A DNA stretch of 14,024 bases from DATCDE01 sp038252405 (GTDB lineage Bacteria > Actinomycetota > Actinomycetes > Prado026). The stretch's first letter is position 1. Each line of letters opens with the position of its first letter. Position numbers and translations under genes: made by a program. Location: positions 1-14,024 of the forward strand of contig JBBSAJ010000055.1 in NCBI GenBank assembly GCA_038252405.1. Direction: 5' to 3'. Positions 1-7,685 of this stretch are shown here, in pieces. Below the pieces are notes generated by a model. It saw nothing but the letters and a program-made list of their open reading frames with translations, searched no databases and had not been told where the DNA came from.

Positions 1-22
1 GAGGACGACGTCGAGCCCGTCC

Positions 23-1540
23 TCACCCTGACAGGTCGACGCCGAGCCGCTCGAGGAGCAGGGTGCGGACCTTGGCGGCGTCCGCCTGACCGCGGGTGGC
101 CTTCATCACCGCACCGACGAGGACGCCGGCCGCCTGCACCTTGCCGCCGCGGATCTTCTCGACCACGTCCGGGTCGGCCGCGACCACCGCGTCGATGGCC
201 TCGAGCAGCGCGCTGTCGTCGCTGACGACCCGCAGGCCACGGGCCGCGACCACCTCGTCCGGCGAGCCCTCCCCGGCCAGGACGCCGGCCACGACCTGGC
301 GGGCCAGCTTGTCGGTGAGGCGGCCGCCGTCCACCAGCGCGATGATCCGGGCGACGTCGGCCGGGAAGATCGGCAGCTCGGCCACCTCGACGCCGCGCTC
401 GTTGGCCAGCCGGGACAGCTCGCCCAGCCACCAGTTGCGGGCCGCCGCCGGGCTGGCGCCGTCCGCCACGGTGGCCTCGACCACCCCGAGCGCCCCCGCG
501 TTGACCAGATTCTGCAGCTCGAAGTCGCTGATCCCCCACTCCGCCTGCAGCCGCTGGCGGCGCACCGACGGAAGCTCCGGCAGGGTGCCCCGCAGCTCCT
601 CCACCCACTGACGGGACGGGGCCACCGGGACCAGGTCCGGCTCGGGGAAGTAGCGGTAGTCCTCGGCCTGCTCCTTGCTGCGGCCGGGGGTGGTCAGCCC
701 GGTGTCCTCGTGCCAGTGCCGGGTCTCCTGCACCACCCGGCCGCCGGCCGCGAGCAGCGCGGCCTGCCGCTGGACCTCGTAGCGCACCGCCCGCTCGACC
801 GAGCGCAGCGAGTTGACGTTCTTGGTCTCCGACCGGGTGCCCAGCGGGGCGTCCGGCGACGGCCGGAGCGACAGGTTCACGTCGCAGCGCAGCGAGCCCT
901 GGTGCATGTGGGCGTCTGAGACCCCGAGCGCCTGCACGAGCGACCGCAGCTCGGCGACGTACGCCTTGGCCACGGCGGGGGCCAGCGCTCCCATGCCCTC
1001 GATCGGCTTGGTCACGATCTCGATGAGTGGGATGCCGGCCCGGTTGTAGTCGACCAACGAGTAGTCCGCGCCCTGGATCCGACCGGTCTCACCCCCCTGG
1101 TGGGAGGTCTTGCCGGTGTCCTCCTCCATGTGCGCGCGCTCGATCTGTACCCGGAAGGTGCGCACCCCCTCGTCGGTGGGCACGTCGACGTCCAGCCAGC
1201 CGCCCACGGCGATCGGCTCGTCGTACTGCGAGATCTGGTAGTCCTTCGGCATGTCCGGGTAGAAGTAGTTCTTCCGGGCGAACCGGCACCACTCGGCGAT
1301 CTCGCTGTTCAGCGCCAGTCCGATCCGGATGGCCGACTCGACCGCGACCCGGTTGACCACCGGCAGCGACCCGGGCAGGCCGAGGCAGGTGGGGCAGGTC
1401 TGGGTGTTCGGCGCGGCGCCGAACGCCGTGGGGCAACCGCAGAACATCTTGGTCGCGGTGCCGAGCTCGACGTGGACCTCGAGGCCTAGCACCGGGTCGA
1501 ACCGGTCCATGGCCTCGTCGAAGGGCATCAGGTCGGTCAC
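23..1540 (-). CDS. gatB: Aspartyl/glutamyl-tRNA amidotransferase subunit B
   Basis: GatB is the tRNA-binding and kinase-like subunit of GatCAB. It activates the side-chain carboxylate of Glu on tRNA(Gln), or Asp on tRNA(Asn), with ATP, and transfers ammonia delivered from GatA. The 505-residue product opens with the family signature LGLEVHVELGT (about residues 18-28). A zinc-knuckle-like set follows: C34-x-C36 and C49-x2-C52. Next comes the conserved stretch RKNYFYPDMPKDYQISQYD, then a helical YqeY-type tail from about residue 350 to the end. Length is normal for the family. I start it at GTG 1540 because the GTGA overlap with the gatA stop is typical translational coupling and GGAGGAGG lies 10 nt upstream (1551-1558). 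A longer reading from 1576 would extend into gatA without support, and ATG 1528 is a weaker alternative. It is the last gene of gatCAB; only 22 bases remain downstream. Confidence 0.96.
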   Translation of the reverse strand: MTDLMPFDEAMDRFDPVLGLEVHVELGTATKMFCGCPTAFGAAPNTQTCPTCLGLPGSLPVVNRVAVESAIRIGLALNSEIAEWCRFARKNYFYPDMPKDYQISQYDEPIAVGGWLDVDVPTDEGVRTFRVQIERAHMEEDTGKTSHQGGETGRIQGADYSLVDYNRAGIPLIEIVTKPIEGMGALAPAVAKAYVAELRSLVQALGVSDAHMHQGSLRCDVNLSLRPSPDAPLGTRSETKNVNSLRSVERAVRYEVQRQAALLAAGGRVVQETRHWHEDTGLTTPGRSKEQAEDYRYFPEPDLVPVAPSRQWVEELRGTLPELPSVRRQRLQAEWGISDFELQNLVNAGALGVVEATVADGASPAAARNWWLGELSRLANERGVEVAELPIFPADVARIIALVDGGRLTDKLARQVVAGVLAGEGSPDEVVAARGLRVVSDDSALLEAIDAVVAADPDVVEKIRGGKVQAAGVLVGAVMKATRGQADAAKVRTLLLERLGVDLSG

Positions 1541-3030
1541 AGCTGCGGTGCCTCCTCCAGCAGCGGCCGGCCCCACCGGTCGAGCAGCGCCGCCTCGAGC
1601 GCACCACCCACCCGGTACAGCCGGTCGTCAGCGAGCACCGGGGCCATCACCTGCAGGCCGACCGGCAGGCCGTCCTCCGGGGCCAGGCCGACCGGCAGGG
1701 ACATGCCAGGGACGCCGGCCAGGTTCGCCGGGATCGTGGCGATGTCGTTGAGGTACATGGCCAGCGGGTCGTCGAGCTTCTCCCCCAGCCGGAACGCGGT
1801 GGTCGGAGCGGTCGGCGAGACGAGCACGTCGACCTGCTCGAACGCCGCAGCGAAGTCGCGGGTGATGAGGGTCCGCACCTTCTGCGCCGAGCCGTAGTAG
1901 GCGTCGTAGTACCCGGCCGACAGCGCGTAGGTGCCAAGGATGATCCGGCGGATCGCCTCGTCGCCGAAGCCGGCCGCCCTGGTCACCGACATGACCTCCT
2001 CGACCGACCGGCTGCCGTCATCGCCGGCCCGCAGCCCGTAGCGCATGCCGTCGAACTTGGCCAGGTTGCTCGAGGCTTCGCTCGGCAGGATCAGGTAGTA
2101 CGCCGCGAGCGCGTACGGGAAGTGCGGGCAGGAGACCTCGACGACCTCGGCACCCAGCTCGGTGAGCAGCTGGACTGCCTCGTCGAAGCGCTGCTGCACG
2201 CCGGGCTGGTAGCCCTCGCCGGTGAGCTCGTGCACCACGCCGATCCGCAGCCCCCGGACGTCGCGGCTGCGGGCCGCCTCGACGACCGGCGGGACCGGCG
2301 CGTCGATGGACGTCGAGTCGTACGGGTCGTGCCCGGCGATCACCTCGTGCAGCAGGGCGGCGTCGAGCACCGTGCGGGCGCACGGCCCGGCCTGGTCCAG
2401 CGACGACGCCAGCGCGACCAGCCCGTAGCGGGAGACCCCGCCGTACGTCGGCTTCACGCCGACCGTGCCGGTGACCGCGGCCGGCTGCCGGATCGAGCCG
2501 CCGGTGTCGGTGCCGATCGCCAGCGGCGCCTCGAAGGCGGCCACCGCCGCGGCCGAGCCACCACCGGAGCCACCGGGGATCCGGTCGAGGTCCCACGGGT
2601 TGTGGGTCGGCCCGTACGCCGAGTGCTCGGTGGAGGAGCCCATCGCGAACTCGTCCATGTTGGTCTTGCCGAGGATCACCACGCCGGCCTGCTTCAGCCG
2701 CAGCGTCACGGTGGCGTCGTAGGCGGGCCGCCAGCCCGCCAGGATCCGCGAGCCGCAGGTGGTGGGCACACCCTCCATGGTGAGCACGTCCTTGAGCGCC
2801 AGCGGCACCCCCGCGAGCGGGCCGAGCGGCTCCCCCGCGGCCCGTCGGGCGTCGACCGCCCGGGCCGCCTGCAGCGCCCCCTCGGTGTCGACGTGCAGGA
2901 AGGCGTGAACGGCGGGGTCGACCGCGGTGATGCGGTCGAGGTGCGCCTGGGCGACCTCGACGGCGGATACCACACCGGAGGCGACCGCCGCGGCGGTGTC
3001 GGCAGCGGTCGCCGTGACCAGGTCCGTCAC
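1537..3030 (-). CDS. gatA: Aspartyl/glutamyl-tRNA amidotransferase subunit A (amidase)
   Basis: GatA is the glutaminase of GatCAB, an amidase-signature enzyme that releases ammonia from glutamine and channels it to GatB. The catalytic triad is visible in the 497-residue reading: Lys80 (ALKDVLT), cis-Ser155 (PGGSGGGSA) and nucleophile Ser179 (GTDTGGSIRQPAA). The spacings of 75 and 24 residues match those I recall for Staphylococcus aureus GatA (K79/S154/S178). Start choice: GTG 3039 overlaps the gatC stop as GTGA, but the GAGGAGG at 3041-3047 then sits only 1 nt away. GTG 3030 has the same motif 10 nt upstream and gives an MTDL start. gatB and gatC also show 10-nt spacing, so I prefer 3030. 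The 3039 start would add MSP. The stop overlaps the gatB start by 4 bases. Confidence 0.95.
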   Translation of the reverse strand: MTDLVTATAADTAAAVASGVVSAVEVAQAHLDRITAVDPAVHAFLHVDTEGALQAARAVDARRAAGEPLGPLAGVPLALKDVLTMEGVPTTCGSRILAGWRPAYDATVTLRLKQAGVVILGKTNMDEFAMGSSTEHSAYGPTHNPWDLDRIPGGSGGGSAAAVAAFEAPLAIGTDTGGSIRQPAAVTGTVGVKPTYGGVSRYGLVALASSLDQAGPCARTVLDAALLHEVIAGHDPYDSTSIDAPVPPVVEAARSRDVRGLRIGVVHELTGEGYQPGVQQRFDEAVQLLTELGAEVVEVSCPHFPYALAAYYLILPSEASSNLAKFDGMRYGLRAGDDGSRSVEEVMSVTRAAGFGDEAIRRIILGTYALSAGYYDAYYGSAQKVRTLITRDFAAAFEQVDVLVSPTAPTTAFRLGEKLDDPLAMYLNDIATIPANLAGVPGMSLPVGLAPEDGLPVGLQVMAPVLADDRLYRVGGALEAALLDRWGRPLLEEAPQL

Positions 3031-3035
3031 CGGGC

Positions 3036-3335
3036 TCACGCCTCCTCGTCCAGGATCCGCGGCACCCGGAAGCGGCCGTCCTCGACCGCCGGCGCGGCCG
3101 ACAGCGCCTGCTCGGGGAGCAGGCTGGGCCGGACGACGTCGTCCCGGAACACGTTGGTCAGCGGCAGCGGGTGCGACGTCAGCGGGACGTCGGCAGCCGC
3201 CACCTCGGACACCTTGGCCACCGACTCGAGGATCACGTCGAGCTGGACGGCGAGCCGGTCGAGGTGCGGCACATCCAGCTCCAGGCGAGCCAGCCGGGCC
3301 AGGTGCTCGACCTCGGCACGGGAGATCGACGGCAT
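3036..3335 (-). CDS. gatC: Aspartyl/glutamyl-tRNA amidotransferase subunit C
   Basis: GatC is the small subunit that wraps around and stabilises GatA within GatCAB. The 99-residue product starts MPSISRAEVEHLARLARLEL, the typical GatC N-terminus, and ends in the usual extended tail with LTNVFRDDVVRPSL and a short acidic end (about residues 65-99). Length matches the family (about 95-100). I chose ATG 3335 because AAGGAG (3346-3351) lies 10 nt upstream. An in-frame ATG at 3377 would add 14 residues unlike GatC and would lie inside the candidate promoter. It is the first gene of gatCAB; its last codons overlap the longer gatA reading, and the preferred gatA start lies 5 nt past its stop. Confidence 0.95.
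   Translation of the reverse strand: MPSISRAEVEHLARLARLELDVPHLDRLAVQLDVILESVAKVSEVAAADVPLTSHPLPLTNVFRDDVVRPSLLPEQALSAAPAVEDGRFRVPRILDEEA
3041..3047 (-). promoter_or_regulatory. Shine-Dalgarno of gatA (decides its start)
   Basis: The minus strand reads GAGGAGG here, inside the last codons of gatC. It lies 1 nt from the GTG at 3039 and 10 nt from the GTG at 3030. The gatB and gatC motifs both sit 10 nt from their start codons, so this site favours 3030 as the gatA start and implies coupling to gatC translation. Confidence 0.6.
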
Positions 3336-3375
3336 GGACAGACCGCTCCTTCGCTGCGACGGGGATGAGCCCCCC

Positions 3376-3381
3376 ATCCTA
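3376..3381 (-). promoter_or_regulatory. Candidate -10 element for gatCAB
   Basis: The minus strand reads TAGGAT, fitting the actinobacterial TAnnnT -10 pattern, and is preceded by CGCC. It would place transcription start near 3369, giving a leader of about 34 nt before the gatC ATG. No clear TTGACA-like -35 is present at 16-18 nt. A nearly identical CGCCTAGAAT occurs in front of iscS, which raises my confidence a little. This rests on sequence pattern only. Confidence 0.35.
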
Positions 3382-3410
3382 GGCGCGGCCGCGGCGGGCT
3401 CGAGCGCCTA
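3380..3410 (-). terminator. Inverted repeat at the 3' end of the first GGDEF-EAL gene
   Basis: A perfect 7-bp inverted repeat, TAGGCGC (3380-3386) and GCGCCTA (3404-3410), surrounds a 17-base GC-rich loop. One arm contains the TAG stop of the upstream gene and the other touches the candidate gatC -10 box. It could be a GC hairpin that ends the upstream transcript, but there is no U tract and the loop is long. Chance occurrence in such GC-rich DNA is possible. Confidence 0.25.
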
Positions 3411-5438
3411 CACCGCCCGCAGTGCCGCCGGTGCCACGTCCATCTGTCCCTGCAGCCAGGCGGTGGCCAGGTCGCCCGACATCGGACGGCTGATGAGCCA
3501 GCCCTGTGCGTTGTCGCAGCCGAGCTCCACGAGCTGCTGCCACACCTGCTCGGTCTCGACGCCCTCGGCGACGGCGTCCAGGCCGAGGCCGTGCGCCAGC
3601 TCGATGATCGAGCGGACGATGGAGGCATCGTCCCCGCCGTCGGCGAGCCGGCTCACGAACGACCGGTCCACCTTGATCTCCGATACCGGCAGCCGCTGCA
3701 GCATGAACATCGACGAGTAGCCGGTGCCGAAGTCGTCCAGGCTCAGGGTGACGTCGAGCGCCTCGAGCGCCTCGAGCGTGTCCAGCACCCGGGTGTGCTC
3801 GGTCATCAGGGTGCGCTCGGTGAGCTCCAGGCACAGGAAGGACGCCGGCACACGGTGCCGGGCCAGCCCCTCGGAGACGGTGCGCAGCAGCTCCGCGCCG
3901 TGCAGGTCCCTGGCCGACACGTTGACCGCGACCGAGACCGGCAGCCCCATCCGGCGCCAGTCCGCCACCTGGCCGAGGGCGGTGTCGATGACGAACTCGG
4001 TGAGCCGGTGCATCAGCCCGAACGTCTCGGCCAGCGGGATGAACTCGTCCGGCGGGATGTAGCCGCGCTCGGGGTGGTTCCAGCGGACCAGCGCCTCGAC
4101 GCCCACGACGTCGCGGGCCCCCACGGAAACCTTGGGCTGGTAGTGCAGCTCGAGCTCGTGCGCGTCGATGGCCCGGCGCAGCGCGGCCAGCAGCCCGAGC
4201 CGGTCGGTCGTGTTGTGGTCCCGGCTGGGGTCGTACACCTCGACGTCGCCGTGCGACTCCTTGGCCACGTACATGGCGACGTCGGCGCGGCGCATGAGCT
4301 GCTCCACGGCGTCCCCGTGCTCGGGCCAGACGGTGATGCCGAAGCTGGCCTCCAGCTCGAGCAGCACGCCCTCGAGGTTGAACGGCTCCTCCATGGAGTG
4401 CCGGACCCGGTGGGCCACCTCCGCCGCGGCCTTCGAGTTCGTGACGCCGGGCAGCAGCAGCGCGAACTCGTCGCCGCCGAGCCGGGCCACCAGGTCGTCG
4501 GGACGCAGCACGGCCGACAGCCGCTGGGACACCAGGACGAGCAGCTGGTCGCCGACGTGGTGCCCGAGGGTGTCGTTGACCTCCTTGAACCGGTCCAGGT
4601 CGAGCAGGCACAGCGCGAACGGCTCCCGGTGTGGCGAGCTGACCGCCTCGTCCAGCCGGCGCAGCAGGTACTTGCGGTTGGGCAGCCCGGTGAGGGCGTC
4701 GTGCAGCGACTGCTGCTCGGCGACCAGCGAGATCCGGCCGGTCTGGTGGACGGCGAACATCGGGATGAGCAGCAGCGGGATGAAGTACAGGCTGCCCTGC
4801 GCCACGAGCACGACGATCGGGGAGAGCGCGAGCACCGCGGCCGTGGAGACCACGTAGAACCAGAAGTCGTCGAAGAACGCCTCGCGGAACGTCTGGCCCT
4901 CGTCGGCGGCCAGCCCGGACACCAGCGTGTTGTTCACGACGAACCAGGCCACCCAGCCGGCCGCGATCCAGGACAGGTCCTGGCCCTGCATGGTCCGACC
5001 TGCGGCGTCCAGCCCGTCGCCGACACCGGCCAGGTACATGGGCACCCAGGCGGCCATCAGCGACACGCAGTACTGGCCGACGTTGAAGAACAGCGTCCAC
5101 GACGGCTTCTTCTGCGACCGCTGGGAGACGGTGGTCGCCCCCGCCTGCAGCAGCAGCGCCGGCCACGGGCCCCACAGGTACATGATCGCGAGCACGAAGG
5201 CGGTCGTGGTGACGGTGCCGTTCTGGTCGAACCAGCCACCGGTCTTCACCGGACGGAACTCGCCGAGCAGGACCAGGCCGGCGATCACCCAGAAGGCCCA
5301 CGGCATCGTGCCCATCGCGGGCTGCACCTTGATGGCGGCGGCCGCCACGAACGCCCAACCGACCCACACCGAGAAGTGCCAGGTCACCGCGAACAGCGAC
5401 CAGCGGGCCAGCGACGGGCGCGGTGAACGACCCCCCAT
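3408..5438 (-). CDS. Membrane GGDEF-EAL protein, RmdB-like, copy 1 (downstream)
   Basis: Predicted inner-membrane enzyme of cyclic di-GMP turnover, 676 residues. Residues 1-230 hold about six or seven hydrophobic segments (about 13-38, 46-60, 76-104, 114-138, 156-177, 193-213, 216-232) with no sensor domain I can name. A GGDEF domain (about 245-405) follows, with DLD at 280-282, the intact GGDEF motif at 321-325 and an RPDD inhibitory-site motif (312-315) five residues before it. The EAL domain (about 415-665) has EAL 448-450, NVSARDL, ELTER, DDFGTG 568-573, K589 and E625, so all signature phosphodiesterase residues are present. Either activity, or both, is possible. Start ATG 5438 has GGAGG 7 nt upstream (5446-5450). 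It lies 43 bases behind its paralogue and is probably cotranscribed. From memory, Streptomyces coelicolor RmdB (SCO5495), a TM-GGDEF-EAL phosphodiesterase, lies in the same slot. Confidence 0.93.
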   Translation of the reverse strand: MGGRSPRPSLARWSLFAVTWHFSVWVGWAFVAAAAIKVQPAMGTMPWAFWVIAGLVLLGEFRPVKTGGWFDQNGTVTTTAFVLAIMYLWGPWPALLLQAGATTVSQRSQKKPSWTLFFNVGQYCVSLMAAWVPMYLAGVGDGLDAAGRTMQGQDLSWIAAGWVAWFVVNNTLVSGLAADEGQTFREAFFDDFWFYVVSTAAVLALSPIVVLVAQGSLYFIPLLLIPMFAVHQTGRISLVAEQQSLHDALTGLPNRKYLLRRLDEAVSSPHREPFALCLLDLDRFKEVNDTLGHHVGDQLLVLVSQRLSAVLRPDDLVARLGGDEFALLLPGVTNSKAAAEVAHRVRHSMEEPFNLEGVLLELEASFGITVWPEHGDAVEQLMRRADVAMYVAKESHGDVEVYDPSRDHNTTDRLGLLAALRRAIDAHELELHYQPKVSVGARDVVGVEALVRWNHPERGYIPPDEFIPLAETFGLMHRLTEFVIDTALGQVADWRRMGLPVSVAVNVSARDLHGAELLRTVSEGLARHRVPASFLCLELTERTLMTEHTRVLDTLEALEALDVTLSLDDFGTGYSSMFMLQRLPVSEIKVDRSFVSRLADGGDDASIVRSIIELAHGLGLDAVAEGVETEQVWQQLVELGCDNAQGWLISRPMSGDLATAWLQGQMDVAPAALRAV

Positions 5439-5481
5439 GACCTCTCCTCCCGCCGACGGCGCTCGGAGGTGTTCTCGGCCG

Positions 5482-7545
5482 CTAGCCCCTCGGCCTTGAG
5501 GCCGACCCGACCCGAAGCACCCGAAGGGCGGTGCTGCGGCTGGGGTGGCGCAGCAGCCACTCGGTGGCCTGCGCGGCCGGCATCGGGCGGCCGACGTACC
5601 AGCCCTGGGCGCTGTCGCAGCCCAGCTGGTCCAGCGCGTCCCAGGCCTCGAGGGTCTCGACGCCCTCGGCCACGACCTCGATGCCGAGGGCGTGGGCCAG
5701 CTCCACGATCGAGCGGACGATGGTCGCGTCGTCGGTCGACTGGGTCATCCGCTGCACGAACGACCGGTCGACCTTGATCTCGCTGACCGGCAGCCGCTTG
5801 AGCAGGACCATCGAGGAGTAGCCGGTGCCGAAGTCGTCCAGGCTGAGCGACACGCCCAGCCGCTCGAGCGCGTCCAGGGTCCCGGCGACCCGGCCGGGCT
5901 CGGACATCAGCACCCGCTCGGTGAGCTCCAGCCGCAGCGCCCTGGCCGGCAGGCCATGCGCCTGCAGGCCCCTGGCGACGGTCTGGGCGAGCATCGGGCC
6001 GTGCAGGTCGCGGGCCGACACGTTGACGGCGACCGGGATGTGCAGGCCGACCGACCACCAGGTCGCGGCCTGGGCCAGGGCGGCGTCCACGACGTAGGAC
6101 GTCAGCCGGTGCATCAGGCCGGAGTGCTCGGCGAACGGGATGAACTCGTCCGGGTAGACCAGGCCGCGCTCCGGGTGCCGCCAGCGGACCAGTGCCTCCA
6201 CGCCGACGACGCCGCCGGAGCCGAGCGCCACCTTGGGCTGGTAGTGCAGCTCGAGCTCGCCCTGCTCCAGCGACTGCCGCAGCGAGCCGAGCAGCCCGAG
6301 CCGGCTGGTGGAGTGGCGGTCGGTCTCCGGTGCGTAGACCTCGATCCCGGAGCGCTCCTCCTTGGCCAGGTACATGGCGACCTCGGCCGAGCGCTGCAGC
6401 TGGTGGACATCGGTCCCGTGCACCGGGTATAGCGCGATGCCGACGCTGGCCTCCAGCTCGATCAGGACGCCGTCGGTGCGGAACGGCTCGGCCAGCGCCG
6501 CCCGGATCCGCACCGCTACCTCGATCGCGTGGTCCTCGCCGGGCACATCCGTCAGCAGGACGGCGAACTCGTCACCGCCGAGCCGGGCGACCGTGTCCTC
6601 CGGGCGCAGCGCGCTGCGGATCCGTCCCGCGACGTGCTCGAGCATCCGGTCGCCCATCTGGTGCCCGAGCGTGTCGTTGACGTCCTTGAACCGGTCGAGG
6701 TCGAGCAGGAACAGCGCCAGGGGGACCCCGTCGGCCTTCGCCAGGGCGCTTTCCAGCTGCTCGAGCAGCAGCTTGCGGTTGGGCAGCCCGGTGAGCGGGT
6801 CGTGGTGGGCCTGGTGCTCCTTCTCCAGGGACATGGCCGAGGTGCGGTAGATGGCCACGAGCGGTGGCAGCAGCAGCGGGAACCACCACAGGCTCATCTG
6901 CACCGCGAGGGCGACCAGCGGCGAGATGGCGAAGACCGAGAAGTTCGAGACGACGAGGTAGCGGAAGTCCTCGAAGAACAGCTCGTGCAGCGGCGCCCGC
7001 GCGTGCGCCGCGAGCAGCCCCGAGACGATCAGGTTGTTGGCCAGGAAGTAGACGATCCAGGCGACGATCATGACCGGCAGGTCGCCTCGGACGATGTGGT
7101 GCGAGGCGCTGGCGGTGGCCGTGTAGCCGAGGGGGAGCATGGCCAGCCAGGCCAGCGCGAGGCTGACCGCGTACTGGGCCGGGTTCACCAGGGTCCGCCA
7201 CCACTCCTTGCGCGCGGCCAGGTCGGCCACGACGGAGGCGATCGCCTGGGCCGCCACGGCCGGCCACAGCCCCCACAGGAACATGATCGCGAAGGTGAAG
7301 GCGATGGACGGCGTGATGCCCTCGCCGAACGACCGGCTGGTGATGACCGGGCGCAGCTCACCGAAGACGACGAGCGCGGACAGGCACACCAGGGCCAGGG
7401 CCTGGTCGACCTGGGGAAGCGTGGGCGCGGCGACGACGGCCGCGCCGAGCACCACCGCGCCGGCCGCGACGATCGGCCAGTACACGGCGCTGAACAGGTT
7501 CGGGCGCAGCACCGAGGGCGTACCGGCGCGCGTCGGCGTGTCCAT
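5482..7545 (-). CDS. Membrane GGDEF-EAL protein, RmdB-like, copy 2 (upstream)
   Basis: Paralogue of the next gene downstream, 687 residues, same architecture. About seven hydrophobic segments lie between residues 18 and 235. A GGDEF domain (about 248-408) has LDLD near 290-294, GGDEF 323-327 and RPED at 314-317. The EAL domain (about 420-668) has EAL 450-452, NVSARDL, ELTER, DDFGTG 570-575, K591 and E627. All signature residues for cyclase, product-inhibition site and phosphodiesterase are visible. The tail after about residue 668 is a short basic extension (ends ASRPRG) not shared with the paralogue. Start ATG 7545 follows GGAGG at 7550-7554 with a 4-nt gap. Shared membrane-domain landmarks such as GE-x-RPV, N-x-x-QY-x-VSL and NN-x-x-VSG show that the duplication covers the whole protein. 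The 140-base region upstream has inverted repeats and may contain its promoter. Confidence 0.93.
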   Translation of the reverse strand: MDTPTRAGTPSVLRPNLFSAVYWPIVAAGAVVLGAAVVAAPTLPQVDQALALVCLSALVVFGELRPVITSRSFGEGITPSIAFTFAIMFLWGLWPAVAAQAIASVVADLAARKEWWRTLVNPAQYAVSLALAWLAMLPLGYTATASASHHIVRGDLPVMIVAWIVYFLANNLIVSGLLAAHARAPLHELFFEDFRYLVVSNFSVFAISPLVALAVQMSLWWFPLLLPPLVAIYRTSAMSLEKEHQAHHDPLTGLPNRKLLLEQLESALAKADGVPLALFLLDLDRFKDVNDTLGHQMGDRMLEHVAGRIRSALRPEDTVARLGGDEFAVLLTDVPGEDHAIEVAVRIRAALAEPFRTDGVLIELEASVGIALYPVHGTDVHQLQRSAEVAMYLAKEERSGIEVYAPETDRHSTSRLGLLGSLRQSLEQGELELHYQPKVALGSGGVVGVEALVRWRHPERGLVYPDEFIPFAEHSGLMHRLTSYVVDAALAQAATWWSVGLHIPVAVNVSARDLHGPMLAQTVARGLQAHGLPARALRLELTERVLMSEPGRVAGTLDALERLGVSLSLDDFGTGYSSMVLLKRLPVSEIKVDRSFVQRMTQSTDDATIVRSIVELAHALGIEVVAEGVETLEAWDALDQLGCDSAQGWYVGRPMPAAQATEWLLRHPSRSTALRVLRVGSASRPRG

Positions 7546-7563
7546 CCGCCCTCCCCCGCAGCT

Positions 7564-7588
7564 TCAGCCACTATGAGTAGTTGGCTGA
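7564..7588. promoter_or_regulatory. Inverted repeat in the ligA/GGDEF-EAL intergenic region
   Basis: Arms TCAGCCACTA (7564-7573) and TAGTTGGCTGA (7578-7588) pair over 10 bp with one bulged base and a 4-base loop. The repeat lies 18 bases upstream of the ATG at 7545 and is less GC-rich than its surroundings. It could be an operator, a leader hairpin affecting translation, or part of the end of the ligA transcript. There is no U tract. It does not resemble the GEMM c-di-GMP riboswitch core as I know it. Confidence 0.4.
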
Positions 7589-7605
7589 CTGCGCTGCGTA
7601 GTCTG

Positions 7606-7631
7606 CACCCGGGTGGGCGCCGTGACCACCC
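7606..7631. promoter_or_regulatory. Overlapping palindrome and stem-loop downstream of ligA
   Basis: CACCCGGGTG (7606-7615) is a perfect 10-bp palindrome. It overlaps a second pairing, GGGTGG (7611-7616) with CCACCC (7626-7631), across a 9-base loop. The site is 55-80 bases past the ligA stop. It may form a GC-rich, U-tract-free terminator or a binding site; the two pairings are mutually exclusive. The rest of the 140-base gap (7546-7685) shows no ORF and no convincing -35/-10 pair. Confidence 0.25.
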
Positions 7632-7685
7632 AGTCAGGCAGAAATTCGCCCGGACGGCGGGGAGCGACGCGCCGGTGTCGCGGAA

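Larger units (their letters stand above)
3408..7545 (-). repeat. Tandem gene duplication (two GGDEF-EAL paralogues)
   Basis: The two adjacent genes are full-length, same-strand paralogues, clearly similar over both membrane and catalytic parts. At DNA level some blocks are identical, for example 29 bases at 3715-3743 and 5816-5844 (offset 2101), encoding part of the DDFGTGYSS region, and the block encoding LTGLPNRK in both genes. Most of the remaining sequence has diverged, above all the membrane domains, so the duplication is probably old and kept by selection. Shared blocks may partly reflect codon bias on conserved motifs. Confidence 0.75.

Noticed and set aside
2122..3720. Plus-strand open frame of 532 codons across gatA and gatC
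   Set aside because: It is a shadow of the minus-strand genes: Arg/Gly/His-rich, no recognisable motif, and it crosses gatA, gatC and the end of the GGDEF-EAL gene, all of which have strong family signatures.
3752..3778. Three near-identical 9-base tandem units in the first GGDEF-EAL gene
   Set aside because: They encode LEALEALDV in an amphipathic helix of the EAL domain; a simple codon-level repeat with no sign of phase variation.
3379..5367. Minus-strand open frame of 662 codons overlapping the first GGDEF-EAL gene
   Set aside because: Arg/Ala/Gly-rich reading in another frame of the same DNA; the GGDEF-EAL frame has all catalytic motifs and a good ribosome binding site.
7546..7685. Possible c-di-GMP riboswitch upstream of the GGDEF-EAL pair
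   Set aside because: I could not find the conserved GEMM-type core, and the hairpins present do not match that fold; a covariance-model search would settle it.
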